DNA of 58,261 nt from Zelonia costaricensis (GCA_030849075.1 JASAOO010003420.1:1-58261); one strand, 5' to 3'. Positions 9,001 through 17,593 are shown, numbered from the stretch's first letter. The notes: generated from the sequence alone by a model not told the origin. Numbers and translations: made by a program.

Positions 9001-9785
9001 GAGAGGCCGAGGTAGGCCTTGATGAACGCGCCGTAGCGCTGCGAGTGGAAGGCCCGGCGGGTCTGCCGGGGCAGCGGCAGCGCGGTCGGCGGTGGTGGGT
9101 GCGGGTGTGGCCACCACGCGTGCGGGTACTCGCGCTGCGTGTCCTGTTGTGGCGGCGCATCGCTGTCGAGCTCCGCCTTCGGCGCGGCAGTGGGCGCACC
9201 ACTCGAGGGTGGCTGCGGTGGCACCGGTGAAGTCGTCGCGGGGTCCGCCACGGGCGTCGTCGCCGCACTGTCCGCGCCGTCGGCGTCGTCCACCTCATTG
9301 TCTTCGAAGTCGTCGGTGCTCGTGGGCACGTATTGCGACTGCTGCGCGTGCCGGCAGTCGGTGCGGCGGTCCACGCGCACGCCGCACGCCGACCCGTCCT
9401 CCGCCGCGTCGGTGGGCGGCACCGCGTCTTCAAGGAGGTTGCCGTGGGCCTCCGTCGGCGAAGTGGACGTCGCCGACAGGGGCGACTGTGGTGGTTGCAG
9501 CTGCGGCTGCGGCTGTGTGTGGTAGAGGGAGAAGAAGTCGTCGGGGAGGTCCTGTGTCTGGCCCACGTCACACAAGTCGATGTTCGTCCCGTCGGCGCGA
9601 GGCCGACGCGCGGGGGGCCCGTCGAGTCGGGGTGCATGCGCGGCGGCTGCTCCCAGCGCGGGCGCCGAAGCGACGCGCTCGCGCGTGGGGTCCTGCTGCT
9701 CCGCCGCCATCAGGTCGAGCAGCGCATCGCCGCTGCCCTCGCCCCCCGCCGCACCGAGTGCCTCCCTGTGCAGTGGGCGTGACAT
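6081..9785 (-). CDS. SET-like domain protein, 1234 aa
   Basis: A large protein with a recognisable SET-like region in its middle. Residues about 562-587 (GVVATAWLPYGTCLLYCG) resemble the SET N-terminal strands, 657-677 (TRYVNHRYNTSRFGNVELC) the RFINHSCxPN motif, and 823-854 (PGTPLLAWTYGEEYD) the GEELxxDYG end. An Ala/Gly-rich insert of about 130 residues separates the last two. A post-SET-like Cys cluster, CCGCGPLHGG, lies near 915-926. A second, more diverged set of SET-like pieces precedes it (residues about 311-472, ending LGEGEEIYVSL). The first 230 residues are acidic and disordered. Known SET enzymes methylate lysine on histones, ribosomal proteins or translation factors, and the substrate here is unknown. 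The C terminus (about 960-1234) is helical and Ala-rich. The start at MSRPLHREAL is the first Met of the frame. Confidence 0.8.
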   Translation of the reverse strand: MSRPLHREALGAAGGEGSGDALLDLMAAEQQDPTRERVASAPALGAAAAHAPRLDGPPARRPRADGTNIDLCDVGQTQDLPDDFFSLYHTQPQPQLQPPQSPLSATSTSPTEAHGNLLEDAVPPTDAAEDGSACGVRVDRRTDCRHAQQSQYVPTSTDDFEDNEVDDADGADSAATTPVADPATTSPVPPQPPSSGAPTAAPKAELDSDAPPQQDTQREYPHAWWPHPHPPPPTALPLPRQTRRAFHSQRYGAFIKAYLGLSDIEVEQAQRRGRSICMIGVCKAPAATSASAAPLLSASDTRARRLGEPVRVRRTFLRHSVLAVEGDAVFSELIDRAEVLYAVDQQRLDAAAAAAIAAADGGAAAREAASPASCANGGSSSSGSGGNGHAGPPQPPPFPQFRRLPRMVEPHLRPNARCIALHYGLPHKTEPPLTAVKTASADRDGGNPYPRASLMAVVCTTRLGEGEEIYVSLESYHRCLDEAAWYRRCYGALNHRCAAAAGSPAAAAAAADLVGDLYDGVKRFPEWPTELAYYHGVGRRHASDTAEAAFPFTLVGLGAAPELGEHQMGVVATAWLPYGTCLLYCGPSVATRKVERLVSERALRGGGAAIAGVAAASDETRNAPPCAGEVSDDEDLSFVTDDTYALGLGRHGVCFGQGLTRYVNHRYNTSRFGNVELCSVMLSVPSEFAAAGVLEATAAAGRASGESPHKGGGAAAAAWPSSPATCTFNPDMASLSAEERARVARAAAALAAAKQSLGVRRGRPLSVKKGAVTVAGGGTRARDGAPYAPSEGGGAAAVVAAAVSVKGKGRHQRRRVRHVFHEEGSYFVSVPFFLVTSDTAPGTPLLAWTYGEEYDAKLERHAVADGHLVPYADAALLNWRLAQPGCRYQRYSGDYRFAVGLGDVVWRRRPVRLASPAGRCCGCGPLHGGSIVRDGDGVSDVYVPPPEADLFVVVQTGRAGLDRVLLRPLQRVPLTNRHLMSLLREQSLETYVSPHMPAAAAASLPWGGVEGRRRGGRPPSERTKRQRAEAAMLSFDWAAHWAVLRLTDTAALAPVPSTSGASASSSASPAAGVATAAYITPQALARYEEALRTCVVATLDSLGLLLMDVDYSAVYRRRGAGTAAAAPGSVTDLLETLAASSPTAATAKLGGACSAATTVSTAAAGDAHRHIIVNLDDLRHATALVRTSPARAAAVPALCHGLLWPLFSSGVPGLGGEAVADADAGRHAATRASS

Positions 9786-10509
9786 GACCGGCCGGGGACT
9801 CGCGCGTGCATAGGGGATGCCCTTCTACGAGGCTTGGCGGGCGGTCGGGAGCCAGTATGTGTGTAGGTGTGCAGCGGTGGGTGATCGTCGATGGCGTTCT
9901 ATGTGATGTACTGCGCCGGTGTGGGGGTGTGTGTGCGTGCCGCGGGCACAGACGTCGGGGCTGAGTCGATGCGGCCGTCGAGGAGGGAAGGGAGGGAGGG
10001 GTGGGGGTGGGGGCAGACGAAAGAGGTGCTGCAGCGCAGTGACGGTGCGGGAATCGAGATGGGTTCCACAGAGACCCCCCCAACTCCTTTAACTCGTGCG
10101 CCTCGCCACGCCACGCGATCGCGAGCTGCTGGGGTAAGCTCGACAGCGAGCCGCACACACGATGGGTGGTGCCTCACATCCCTCTTCACCGTACGCCCCC
10201 CCGCAGCAGCGCACCGGTGCAGTCCTGCGCTTCACATACACAGCCGCGCGCTCCGGCGTAGAATAGAGGTAGCCACTCGGCACAGCGTCGCCGTGTGCCT
10301 CGCCACGTTCCTCCCCTCCCGCTCTCGTGCGATACAAGCGAAAACGAGAAGCGTGCGCTCGTGGACTGTCTAAAGGGGACAATTACGGAATTAGGCGTGT
10401 GTGTGTGTGTGTGTGTGTGTATGCGTGCAGGGGTCACACAGTCGCAGCCCACCTCACGTCACCACCTCCGTCCTTCCTTCACCCCTCCCTGCCCTCCCTC
10501 TTCACCGCA
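9786..10509. other. Intergenic between SET-like and HIRIP3-like genes
   Basis: A purine tract at about 9978-10023, with the nearest coding-strand AG at 9962-9961, is the likely splice signal of the SET-like gene. A GT microsatellite occupies 10397-10420. No gene is supported. Confidence 0.55.
10397..10420. repeat. GT dinucleotide microsatellite, 12 units
   Basis: A perfect GT run in the 3' flank of the acidic protein gene. Such repeats are common in trypanosomatid UTRs. Confidence 0.95.
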
Positions 10510-11421
10510 TTACTCGTCGTCGAGGAACATGGAGGCCTGCCGGGTCGGTGCGGTCGGTGCGGCGCCGCTGGTCTGCGAACTGCCGCCGCCCTCCTTGCTG
10601 ATCGCGACATGCGCGAAGCCACGGCCTGCGCGGTTGCGTCGATCGAGGTTGAGAGTGGCGCCGTCCTGCTGCAGCAGCTCCACCTCGCGCTTGATGCGGT
10701 ACCGCTTGAGGTCCGACTTGCCGTACTTGGCGGGGTCCATGCCGTGCTTCGTGAACTCAGCGATGAGGAAGTTGTGCAGGTACTCGTCGAGGCTCTCCGT
10801 CTCTGCCGGTGCGCGGACGCGGTAGCTGAGCTTGCGCAGGCACTCCGCCATCGCCTTGCACCGCTCCGCGACGCTGCCGGTGCCGCCGCTCTCGGCCTCC
10901 TCCGTCCGGGGCTTCTTGCGCTCCGGCCCCACCGCCTGGCCCCTATCCCCCACGCCGTCCTCGTCCTCGTCGTCCTCGTCGTCCTCGTCCTCGTCGTCGT
11001 CGTCGTCGTCGTCGTCCTCTTCATCGCCTGAGGCGGAGGCCTCCTCGTCCCACTCCGACGGCGAAGACTCGTCCGAGTCGTCATCGTCATCCGAGTCTGA
11101 GTCATCGTCATCCGAGTCTGAGTCATCGTCATCCGAGTCATCCTCGTCGTCGCTGCTGTCCTGTGCCGGCTTGGTCGCTGCCGCTGCAGGTGTGGCGGCG
11201 GCGGCGGCCGCGTTCTCCTTCTCGGCCGTGAGACGCGCGAGCGTCTCCGTGATGAAATCCGCGCGGCCGGCGACGTAGGCCTCGGGGTACGTGTCCCCGT
11301 ACTTGCCGCGCAGCAGCTGCTGGGCCACGGCGGTGGGCAGCGTCTTGTTGCTGGGCAGGCGGCTCACCATCACGCGCAGCAGCGCCGTCAGCTTCGCGTC
11401 GAGCTCGGCATCAGACGACAT
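10510..11421 (-). CDS. Acidic protein with HIRIP3-like architecture, candidate histone chaperone
   Basis: A 303-aa protein in three parts. Residues 1-66 are a helical N terminus (ELDAKLTALLRVMVSRLP, then LLRGKYGDTYPEAYV) resembling the DEK-C-like start of HIRIP3. Residues about 88-156 are almost continuous Asp/Glu/Ser, and about 166-172 are a basic patch (ERKKPRT) that may be a nuclear signal. Residues 188-262 are helical (CLRKLSYRV, AEFTKHGMDPAKYGKSDLKRYRIKRE shown in part) and look like the HIRIP3 C-terminal domain, followed by RRNRAGRGF. In animals HIRIP3 binds H2A-H2B. The order, spacing and the LGM-type turn fit, but the assignment is by eye. The alternative is a generic acidic nucleolar protein. 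Part of the acidic tract is a 21-bp tandem repeat and a TCG/TCC codon run, so its length may vary between strains. Confidence 0.8.
   Translation of the reverse strand: MSSDAELDAKLTALLRVMVSRLPSNKTLPTAVAQQLLRGKYGDTYPEAYVAGRADFITETLARLTAEKENAAAAAATPAAAATKPAQDSSDDEDDSDDDDSDSDDDDSDSDDDDDSDESSPSEWDEEASASGDEEDDDDDDDDEDEDDEDDEDEDGVGDRGQAVGPERKKPRTEEAESGGTGSVAERCKAMAECLRKLSYRVRAPAETESLDEYLHNFLIAEFTKHGMDPAKYGKSDLKRYRIKREVELLQQDGATLNLDRRNRAGRGFAHVAISKEGGGSSQTSGAAPTAPTRQASMFLDDE
11080..11139. repeat. 21-bp tandem repeat within acidic coding tract
   Basis: Two perfect copies (11080-11100 and 11101-11121) and a partial third (11122-11139) of a 21-base unit. Each unit encodes seven residues of Ser/Asp in the acidic region of the HIRIP3-like protein. 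Confidence 0.95.
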
Positions 11422-12271
11422 CGTGCGGACCAGGAGGGAGAGGAAGGGAGAGCGTTGAGGATGACGAGTGGTACAGTTCGTGTCAGCAATGGCTGAGTCT
11501 ATCTATGTGTGTGCGTGTGTGTGCGCGCTGGTGTGACACGGCGGCAGGCTTCACGGCAGGTCTCTTGCACAACGTTCTACGCTGAAGAACCGGGACGGGG
11601 GTGAAGGAAGCACAAGACGCGTGTGGTGGACACCGCGTGCGTGTGTCTGTGAGTGCGTCTTCTTCAGCGGGTTTCTGTGCCGAGCGCGGAGGCGGGTCTG
11701 TGCTGATGCGCGCGAGCGCCGTGGTTGCCGCGTCCGAGAAAACCACAATCGCACACGAGCGAGGAGAACGGGGAAGAAGGAGAGAGCGGGTGGAGAAGAA
11801 AAGGGGCGGCTTGGGGGCTGCAGGGGGGCTGCAGTTGCCGGCGCGCGCAACTCACGGAGGGCGGCGGGGGTGTGCGCGGGCCAGCGACCCATGGCAGACG
11901 CGACGCAAGCGGCGTCTGCTCCATTGCTGTTGCCAACGCCTTCTCCTCCATCGATACCCACACCCACCCACACGCACGCACACACGCACACGCACGCTAC
12001 CACGGGACCGCAGTAATACATGTTGTGCTGATCAAGCATTCTCGCCTCTGTCGGTGAGACGAGGCGAGCGGAAGAGAGAGAGGGAGGAGAGACACGGGAA
12101 GAGAATAGGGCCAACTGCTACAACACACACTCGCACGAACGCATACACACACACACACACACACACACACAAGTGTGCAGAGACGGATCAGCGGGCGGGC
12201 GGCGTCAAGCAGGGGACAAGGGCACGTGCCCCCGCCCCCGCCCCTGCAGGCATGCCCCCCCCCAACCCCCG
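11422..12271. other. Intergenic between HIRIP3-like gene and CLC gene
   Basis: A purine tract starts at 11431, directly upstream of the HIRIP3-like start codon, and a longer one spans about 11750-11825. An AC microsatellite is at 12145-12171 and a C-rich block at about 12228-12270. I see no gene. Confidence 0.55.
12145..12171. repeat. AC dinucleotide microsatellite
   Basis: A perfect AC run of 27 bases in the 3' flank of the CLC gene, so it would be GU in the transcript. Confidence 0.95.
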
Positions 12272-15200
12272 TCAGGGTGTGCTGTGTGCAGCCCGCAACG
12301 AATCCAAGTCGAAGAGCTCCGTCGCGTCGGTGGGCAGCGCGGGCGGCGTCGCCGGGGTGCGGTGGCCGTTCTGCAGCCGCGCACTGCCCGCGCTGCTCGC
12401 ACGCGCGTCGCTCTCCGTGGCGCCCACGCTACCGGGCTGCGTCACGGCGCGCGGCGGCGGCGTGGGCGACGGCGCGGAGTACTGGAAGAGCGGCGAGAGC
12501 GGCGAGTTCGCGGCGAGCGGCGGGGAGGGCGGCGGCGGTGGTGATGTGCGGTGGTGGCGAGGGCCCGCGACGGGCTCGACAGAGGCCGCCGACAGCATGG
12601 TGGACGGCGAGGCGAAGAGCAGCGGGGCCTGCAGCGGGGTCACACGGCTCGCCTCAACGGCGACGGCGCCCAGCGTCGCGGGCTTCCACGGCACGCCGCC
12701 GTTGAGGCTGGGGTTCGGGTTGCCGGCGGACCGCGGCGGCGCACCGGGCTGCTGCGAGCCCTGCGCAGCGCCTGAGGCACCCGATGGCGGGGCCTGCGGG
12801 CGTTGCGTCCGCGCCGCCACCGTCGTGGGCGCTCGCGACGAGGCCGCCTCCTCCCCACCGCGCGCCCGCAACGTGCTCGTGCCCGCGTCCCCGCTCACGG
12901 CGCGGTTGGTGTGGCTCGGCGGCAGCGAGGGCGCCGCCGAGTCCGCCGTGGCCAGCCGTGCGCTGAGCTCCTTCATCTTGCGCCGCAGCGCGTCGACGAG
13001 GAGGTCTTTGCGGGTGATCATGCCCGTGACGGTGTCTCCGTCAACAACGACCATGTGCCGCAGGCCCATCATGCGGAAGGTCTGGTACGCCATCTGCAGG
13101 TTGAAGAAGGGCGGGATCACCCACGGACTGCGGTTGACGATGATGGAGAGATCGAGCACCGGTGGCAGGCGGTTCTCGCTGATGAACGAGGCGCTCTCAG
13201 CGCCCACGTCGACGCCAGCCGGCGCGCCGTCCGGCACGTTCGAGCGCACCCACTCGTAGCGGTCCGACGTGTTGAAGAAGAGGCGACTCTTCTGCCACGT
13301 CCAGCGCGTCCACGTCAGGTGGCGGATCGCCAGCACGCACGGCGCCAGCCGGCCGCCAAACCCGTCGCTGTCCACGGCGGTGAGTGGCACCGGCGTCGTC
13401 GGCGTCGTGGACGTCGACGGGTCGTACTCCTGCAGCTCCGGCAGCGTGAAGTACACTTGCAGGTCCTCGCGCGTGACGAGGCCCACGAACTTGTAGCGCA
13501 CCCGCGCCGCGCCTGCCGCAGCGTCGCTGCCCTGTGCCGCTCGCACCGCCGTGCGCGTCGTGCCGTCGCGGTGGCGGTACGTCAGCGTGTTGCCGTTGCT
13601 GCCTCCCCCGCCGCCGTGGGGCGAGCCCTTCGCCCCCTCGGCCACGGCGGTGTCCTCAAGCGCCGCTGCCTCGACGACGGGAAAGGCGTGGTGCGTGCTG
13701 TCGCGCAGCGCGGCCAGGACGACCTCCGTCTTCTCCCGCATGCGCAGCGTGACGACTTCGTTCGCCATGACGTCCGCCGCGGTCAGCTGCTCGAACTCCG
13801 GCTTCACGATGTTTGGCGGCAGGTACGGCACGCTGTCCATGTGCAGCATCTGGTGGTAGAGCGGCTCGCACAGCCAGTCCGCCGTCGTCTTGGACATGAC
13901 GATGGCCACCATGACCGGCAGCAGGTAGTGCAGCTCGGCGGACAGCTCCACCATGATCACGCAGATGGCCATGGACATGCGCGACGTGCCGGCGAGGAAG
14001 GCGCCGGCGCCGATGAGGGCGAAGACGCCGGGGTCCATCCAGGCGTCGGCCGCCGCGTACCCCCGCGCCACGTCCGGCACCTTCGCCACGCCGAGCTTGA
14101 AGAGCAGCAGCCCGAAGAGGCGCCCAAACACAGCGCCCACCACGAGGCTCGGCACGACGAGGCCCCCCGACACCGCCGTGCCGCTCGTCAAGCAGGCAAA
14201 CGCGAAGTAAATGAGAAAATACACAATGAGCGTCAGCACCGGGAACTCCTCGGCCGTCTGGCGCGAGAAGAGGTGGCGAATCGTGTTCTTGCCAGACGCC
14301 ATGTTCAGCGTTCCCAGCGGCGAGTAGGTCCCTGGCCGCATGCACGTGTTGTTGTAGAGCCGCCGGCCGCTCTCGGTGCCCCACACCCGCACCGTCTCGT
14401 TCACGTTGGCGATCTCCTCCAGCGGGGCGCAGAAGGCCAGGAGGGAGAGGCCGTACATGCAGGCGGAGAAGACGCCCGCGATGACGACCGGCTCCAGGAA
14501 GCGGCGGAACTGGTGGGGCCGCAGCACGCGGCGGCGCCACTTGATGAGGATGAGGTTCGTCTTTGTGAAGAACGCCGCGAGCGAGCCGATCAGGATGCCG
14601 AGGAGGAGGGACGGCACAATCGCGACGAGGTTGAGGGGGATGGAGAGGTTCACCTCGAAGAGCACCGCGGCCGCGTTGGACACCCACCCGAGCAGTCGCC
14701 GGTCCTCCACGATGGAGTTGATCATCGTGCTGAAGGTGAAGCACAGCATGGTCGCCAAGAAGATCTGCCCATTCGAGCTCTGGTCCCAGAAGCTGCTCAC
14801 CTCCTCCATGACGAAGAGCAGCCCCCCGATCGGGGCGCCGAACGCGACGGAGACGCCGCACGCCGCGCCGGCCGTGATGAAGTCGCGCCGGTCCTTGTTG
14901 TTGCGGAAGGCCTGGAACATGGAGGTCTGGAAGCCGAGCGTGCGGCTGCGGCCCTGCGTCACCCCGGCGCCGGTGATGGCGCCGAGGTGGATGAGCGGCG
15001 CCTCGAGCCCCACCGGCAGCCCACCCGCGACGGCGCAGATGCACGAGACCGCCTTGGCGATGAAGGTTCGCAGGTTCATGGCCTTGCGGAGGTGCACGCC
15101 GTTCAGGTACGCCATCACGTCCGGGATGCCACCGCCCGAGGCGGCTGGCTCGAAGTACACGACGACACCGGCCGCGATGGCTGCCAGCACGACGGAGCCG

Positions 15201-15814
15201 AAGACGTGCACGACGAATCCGTTGACGGTGCCCAGAAAGCGGTGCGAGTTGCCCGTCATGATGACGTACAGGGACTCGGCTCGGTAGTTCTCGAGGAGGT
15301 CCACCGCGTAGGACACAATGGTGGCAACGATGCCGACGGAGAAGGCGATCAGGACGTGCAGCAGCCACCGCAGCGTCACGTGCCGCTCCGCATCGTCCAT
15401 CTGCAGCCGCGCAAAGCCCTCAGCCATGTTCTCCAGCGGCGATGCCGCCTCCCGCACGGCGCTCTCCATCTCCGCCGTCTCCGCCGCCACCGCCACCGCC
15501 ACAGCCGCCGAGGACGCGGACGGCGCCGCGCCGGCGCGGCTGCCGCTGTCGCCTCTGCGCATGTACTGGTGCTGTCTGCCCTCGTGGCTCTCCCGCAGGT
15601 ACTCCACGTACATGTCCGGGTACGGCTTGTAGTAGTCGAGGCTCTCGAAGCTGGCCTGCTTCGAGAGCTCCACGGCGGTGAGGTCCTCGGTGTGCATCGT
15701 GTTCGGGTTCGCCGTCTCGCGTAACGTGCGCCAGAACCATTGCAGCCAGCTCTCGCGGTACTGCAGCGGCGGCCCGAGCACGGTGCCGCTGAAGTCGCTC
15801 GTGGGCAGCTGCAT
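12272..15814 (-). CDS. CLC-family chloride channel/exchanger with two CBS domains
   Basis: A 1180-aa CLC protein. After about 110 hydrophilic residues come the membrane helices. Selectivity motifs are GGGIPD at 227-232, GLEAPLIH at 269-276 (gating glutamate 271), GAPIGGLLFVMEEVSSFW at about 325-342, and SGGLVVPS at about 548-557. The pair EE in VMEEV keeps the 'proton glutamate' found in exchangers such as CLC-7 and absent from true channels, so 2Cl-/H+ exchange in an acidic organelle is the best inference. Two CBS domains follow, near 675-716 and 905-941 (LRHMVVVDGDTVTGMITRKDLL in part), separated by a long low-complexity insert. The last about 230 residues are Pro/Ala/Ser-rich and probably disordered. 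The start at MQLPTSDFSG was chosen because upstream residues are low-complexity and a good splice acceptor lies at 15961-15962. The unusual residues in the first two motifs are treated as a finding. Confidence 0.95.
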   Translation of the reverse strand: MQLPTSDFSGTVLGPPLQYRESWLQWFWRTLRETANPNTMHTEDLTAVELSKQASFESLDYYKPYPDMYVEYLRESHEGRQHQYMRRGDSGSRAGAAPSASSAAVAVAVAAETAEMESAVREAASPLENMAEGFARLQMDDAERHVTLRWLLHVLIAFSVGIVATIVSYAVDLLENYRAESLYVIMTGNSHRFLGTVNGFVVHVFGSVVLAAIAAGVVVYFEPAASGGGIPDVMAYLNGVHLRKAMNLRTFIAKAVSCICAVAGGLPVGLEAPLIHLGAITGAGVTQGRSRTLGFQTSMFQAFRNNKDRRDFITAGAACGVSVAFGAPIGGLLFVMEEVSSFWDQSSNGQIFLATMLCFTFSTMINSIVEDRRLLGWVSNAAAVLFEVNLSIPLNLVAIVPSLLLGILIGSLAAFFTKTNLILIKWRRRVLRPHQFRRFLEPVVIAGVFSACMYGLSLLAFCAPLEEIANVNETVRVWGTESGRRLYNNTCMRPGTYSPLGTLNMASGKNTIRHLFSRQTAEEFPVLTLIVYFLIYFAFACLTSGTAVSGGLVVPSLVVGAVFGRLFGLLLFKLGVAKVPDVARGYAAADAWMDPGVFALIGAGAFLAGTSRMSMAICVIMVELSAELHYLLPVMVAIVMSKTTADWLCEPLYHQMLHMDSVPYLPPNIVKPEFEQLTAADVMANEVVTLRMREKTEVVLAALRDSTHHAFPVVEAAALEDTAVAEGAKGSPHGGGGGSNGNTLTYRHRDGTTRTAVRAAQGSDAAAGAARVRYKFVGLVTREDLQVYFTLPELQEYDPSTSTTPTTPVPLTAVDSDGFGGRLAPCVLAIRHLTWTRWTWQKSRLFFNTSDRYEWVRSNVPDGAPAGVDVGAESASFISENRLPPVLDLSIIVNRSPWVIPPFFNLQMAYQTFRMMGLRHMVVVDGDTVTGMITRKDLLVDALRRKMKELSARLATADSAAPSLPPSHTNRAVSGDAGTSTLRARGGEEAASSRAPTTVAARTQRPQAPPSGASGAAQGSQQPGAPPRSAGNPNPSLNGGVPWKPATLGAVAVEASRVTPLQAPLLFASPSTMLSAASVEPVAGPRHHRTSPPPPPSPPLAANSPLSPLFQYSAPSPTPPPRAVTQPGSVGATESDARASSAGSARLQNGHRTPATPPALPTDATELFDLDSLRAAHSTP

Positions 15815-15960
15815 GGCGGCCTGTTGCTTGGGCACTTCAGGTGGCGTCCGTCGCGGACAATGGCGTCGGTGGGCTGCGCACGAGATGGCGCCGAGGAGGG
15901 GGTGGGGGGATGGCGCCGTCGGTGCCGCGGGGCAACACGGCGCGGCTGCTGCCTGCACGG

Positions 15961-16004
15961 CTGCACGAGAGGGAAGAGGAGGAGAGGAGGAGACGCAGAG
16001 AAGG
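15961..16004 (-). promoter_or_regulatory. Predicted trans-splice acceptor of the CLC gene
   Basis: An almost pure purine tract at 15967-16004 of the plus strand is a pyrimidine tract on the coding strand, followed by AG at 15962-15961. It predicts a 5' UTR of about 147 bases. Confidence 0.45.
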
Positions 16005-16124
16005 ATGGCGATAGTGAAGGATGGTGTGGCAGTTGGGTGGCGAGCACAAGCGAACCCAGAGCGCCTTATGGACGTGGATGTATGTGAGTGTGGGGGAGGG
16101 GGGAGAAACTAGAGGGGAGGGGGA

Positions 16125-16138
16125 GGGGGGGGGGGGGG
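16125..16138. repeat. Poly-G run, 14 bases
   Basis: An uninterrupted G run flanked by further G-rich sequence. The plus strand could form a G-quadruplex, and the transcript would carry a C tract. Confidence 0.9.
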
Positions 16139-16348
16139 CTGCAGGCCGCAAACACAGCGGCACGGAGAGGAGGGAGCGAGGAAAAAAAAAAACAGCACGA
16201 AGCGAGCACAGGCGGAGTTGAACTTAACTCGAGCGACTGGCCGACCCGGAGGGGGTGGGGATGGAGGCGCCTGCTTCTCTCCTGAAGTTGCGGCACAGAG
16301 CTGCGGATGGCAGGGTGGAGGTCGATAAGCGGAAGGAGCGGGAAGTGC

Positions 16349-16374
16349 GTGTGTGTGTGTGTGTGTGTGTGTGT
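16349..16374. repeat. GT dinucleotide microsatellite, 13 units
   Basis: A perfect GT run between the CLC and RRP36 genes. Confidence 0.95.
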
Positions 16375-16933
16375 CGGGAGAGGGTGGACTAAGGGCGCAG
16401 CGTGCACTGATATGGCGTAGAGCAGCAACGCGTTGTGAGGCAGCTGGCGCAGTTGGCACCGTCAGACTCAGGTGTGCACGGTGATGCTGCGCAGACGTTA
16501 TTGTATCAGGGGTGGCACAGAGGCGTGAAGGAACGAACGCAGAGGCACGAGGAGGGGCAAACGGCAGAGTTGATGCGGGCAGCACACGCTCGGAGCGAAG
16601 ATCGTGGCAGAGAGCGAGCGTGGGGGAGGGAGAGCCAATCACACGAATAGGCGGGGAGCGGCGCATCGGCTGCTGCTGCGGCGGCATGCACTGAGTTGCC
16701 TGTGTTGATGTTCCCGCTTCTCCTTTTCGTTCGTCGCTTCGGTTCGCATAGAACAAGTTGACGTTTACTCGAGTTAGGGCCTCCGCGAGGGAGCGAGCAG
16801 GCGGCTGCCTGCCACCGCCGCCGCCGCCGCAGCATGCACAGGGTACGACGCAGCACGGAGTGAGGCGCCGGCGGAGCGCGGCAGAGGGGAGGAGAGACCG
16901 CCGTCACCCCTCCCCCCTCCCGAGCACACTCCT

Positions 16934-17593
16934 TTACTTCTTGCGCTTGCGGACGAGGTAGCGGTCGACCGCAGCCGAGCCGCCCTTCTCGTTCAGCCGC
17001 TCGAAGGTGTCCCCGAGCACCGCCCGCTTCAGGGCCGCCCGCTTCGGGAAGAACGGCTTCGCCTTTGCGCCCGCCTTGACCGCCGTCACCTCCTTGCGCA
17101 GCAACTCCTTCTTTACGCGCGAGCGGCGGTCCTTCACAGAGGCGTCGCGGGACTGCGCCGTGTACAGCTGCGAGGCGCGCTGCAGCTGCTCCAGCTCGCC
17201 GTAGAGCCGCTGCGGCGGGGTCAGCTTCATCTCGCGCAGCTCGCGCTGGTGGTCTGGACCGAAGACCTCCTGCTCGTAGTCAGAGAGGTCGTACTCCTCG
17301 AGGTCCTCGCCGGCGTCCTCCAGCTCGCAGCGCCGGATGATGCACTTCAGGCACTTGATGCGGAAGCGCCGGTCCGCCTCCTCCTTCGCCTGGGCCTCGC
17401 GCAAGAAGCCGTAGTTCTGCTCGAATGCGCGAGCGTCGGCGCGGCCGAAGAGCACATCAAAGCGGGGATCGAGGCGGCGCGGGGTGGCGGTGGCGGAGGG
17501 GGAGGAGGCGGCAAGCCGGCCGCGGGTGGGCTGGGGGCGTCGGGGGCGCTTGTGTGCGTCGCGCACCGGGGGCGGGCCGTCGTCGTCGCTCAT
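16934..17593 (-). CDS. RRP36: rRNA biogenesis protein RRP36
   Basis: A 219-aa protein of the RRP36 family, an SSU-processome factor needed for early cleavages of pre-rRNA towards 18S. The family landmarks are in order: DPRFDVLFG at 42-50, the NYGFLREAQAKEE segment just after, a central helix, a basic stretch RRSRVKKELLRKEV, the KPFFPKRAALKRAV block, and a C-terminal LVRKRKK. The size is close to that of family members in other eukaryotes. The first 40 residues are basic and Pro-rich, which fits nucleolar targeting. The acidic loop (LEDAGEDLEEYDLSDYEQE) in the middle appears to be an extra segment compared with my memory of yeast Rrp36. The start at MSDDDGPPPV is the first Met in the frame. 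Confidence 0.92.
   Translation of the reverse strand: MSDDDGPPPVRDAHKRPRRPQPTRGRLAASSPSATATPRRLDPRFDVLFGRADARAFEQNYGFLREAQAKEEADRRFRIKCLKCIIRRCELEDAGEDLEEYDLSDYEQEVFGPDHQRELREMKLTPPQRLYGELEQLQRASQLYTAQSRDASVKDRRSRVKKELLRKEVTAVKAGAKAKPFFPKRAALKRAVLGDTFERLNEKGGSAAVDRYLVRKRKK

Larger units (their letters stand above)
15815..16933. other. Intergenic between CLC and RRP36 genes
   Basis: It holds the predicted CLC splice acceptor, a 14-base G run at 16125-16138 and a GT microsatellite at 16349-16374. No coding sequence is supported. Confidence 0.55.

Noticed and set aside
7659..9230. A 523-codon plus-strand open frame opposite the SET-like gene
   Set aside because: It is a high-GC antisense shadow with Arg/Val/Ala composition and no recognisable motif.
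10832..11278. A serine-rich plus-strand frame with long Ser runs
   Set aside because: It is the antisense reading of the Asp/Glu codon repeats in the HIRIP3-like gene.
12803..15724. A 973-codon plus-strand open frame opposite the CLC gene
   Set aside because: It is antisense to a clear CLC exchanger, rich in Arg, His and Val as high-GC shadow frames are, and has no domain.
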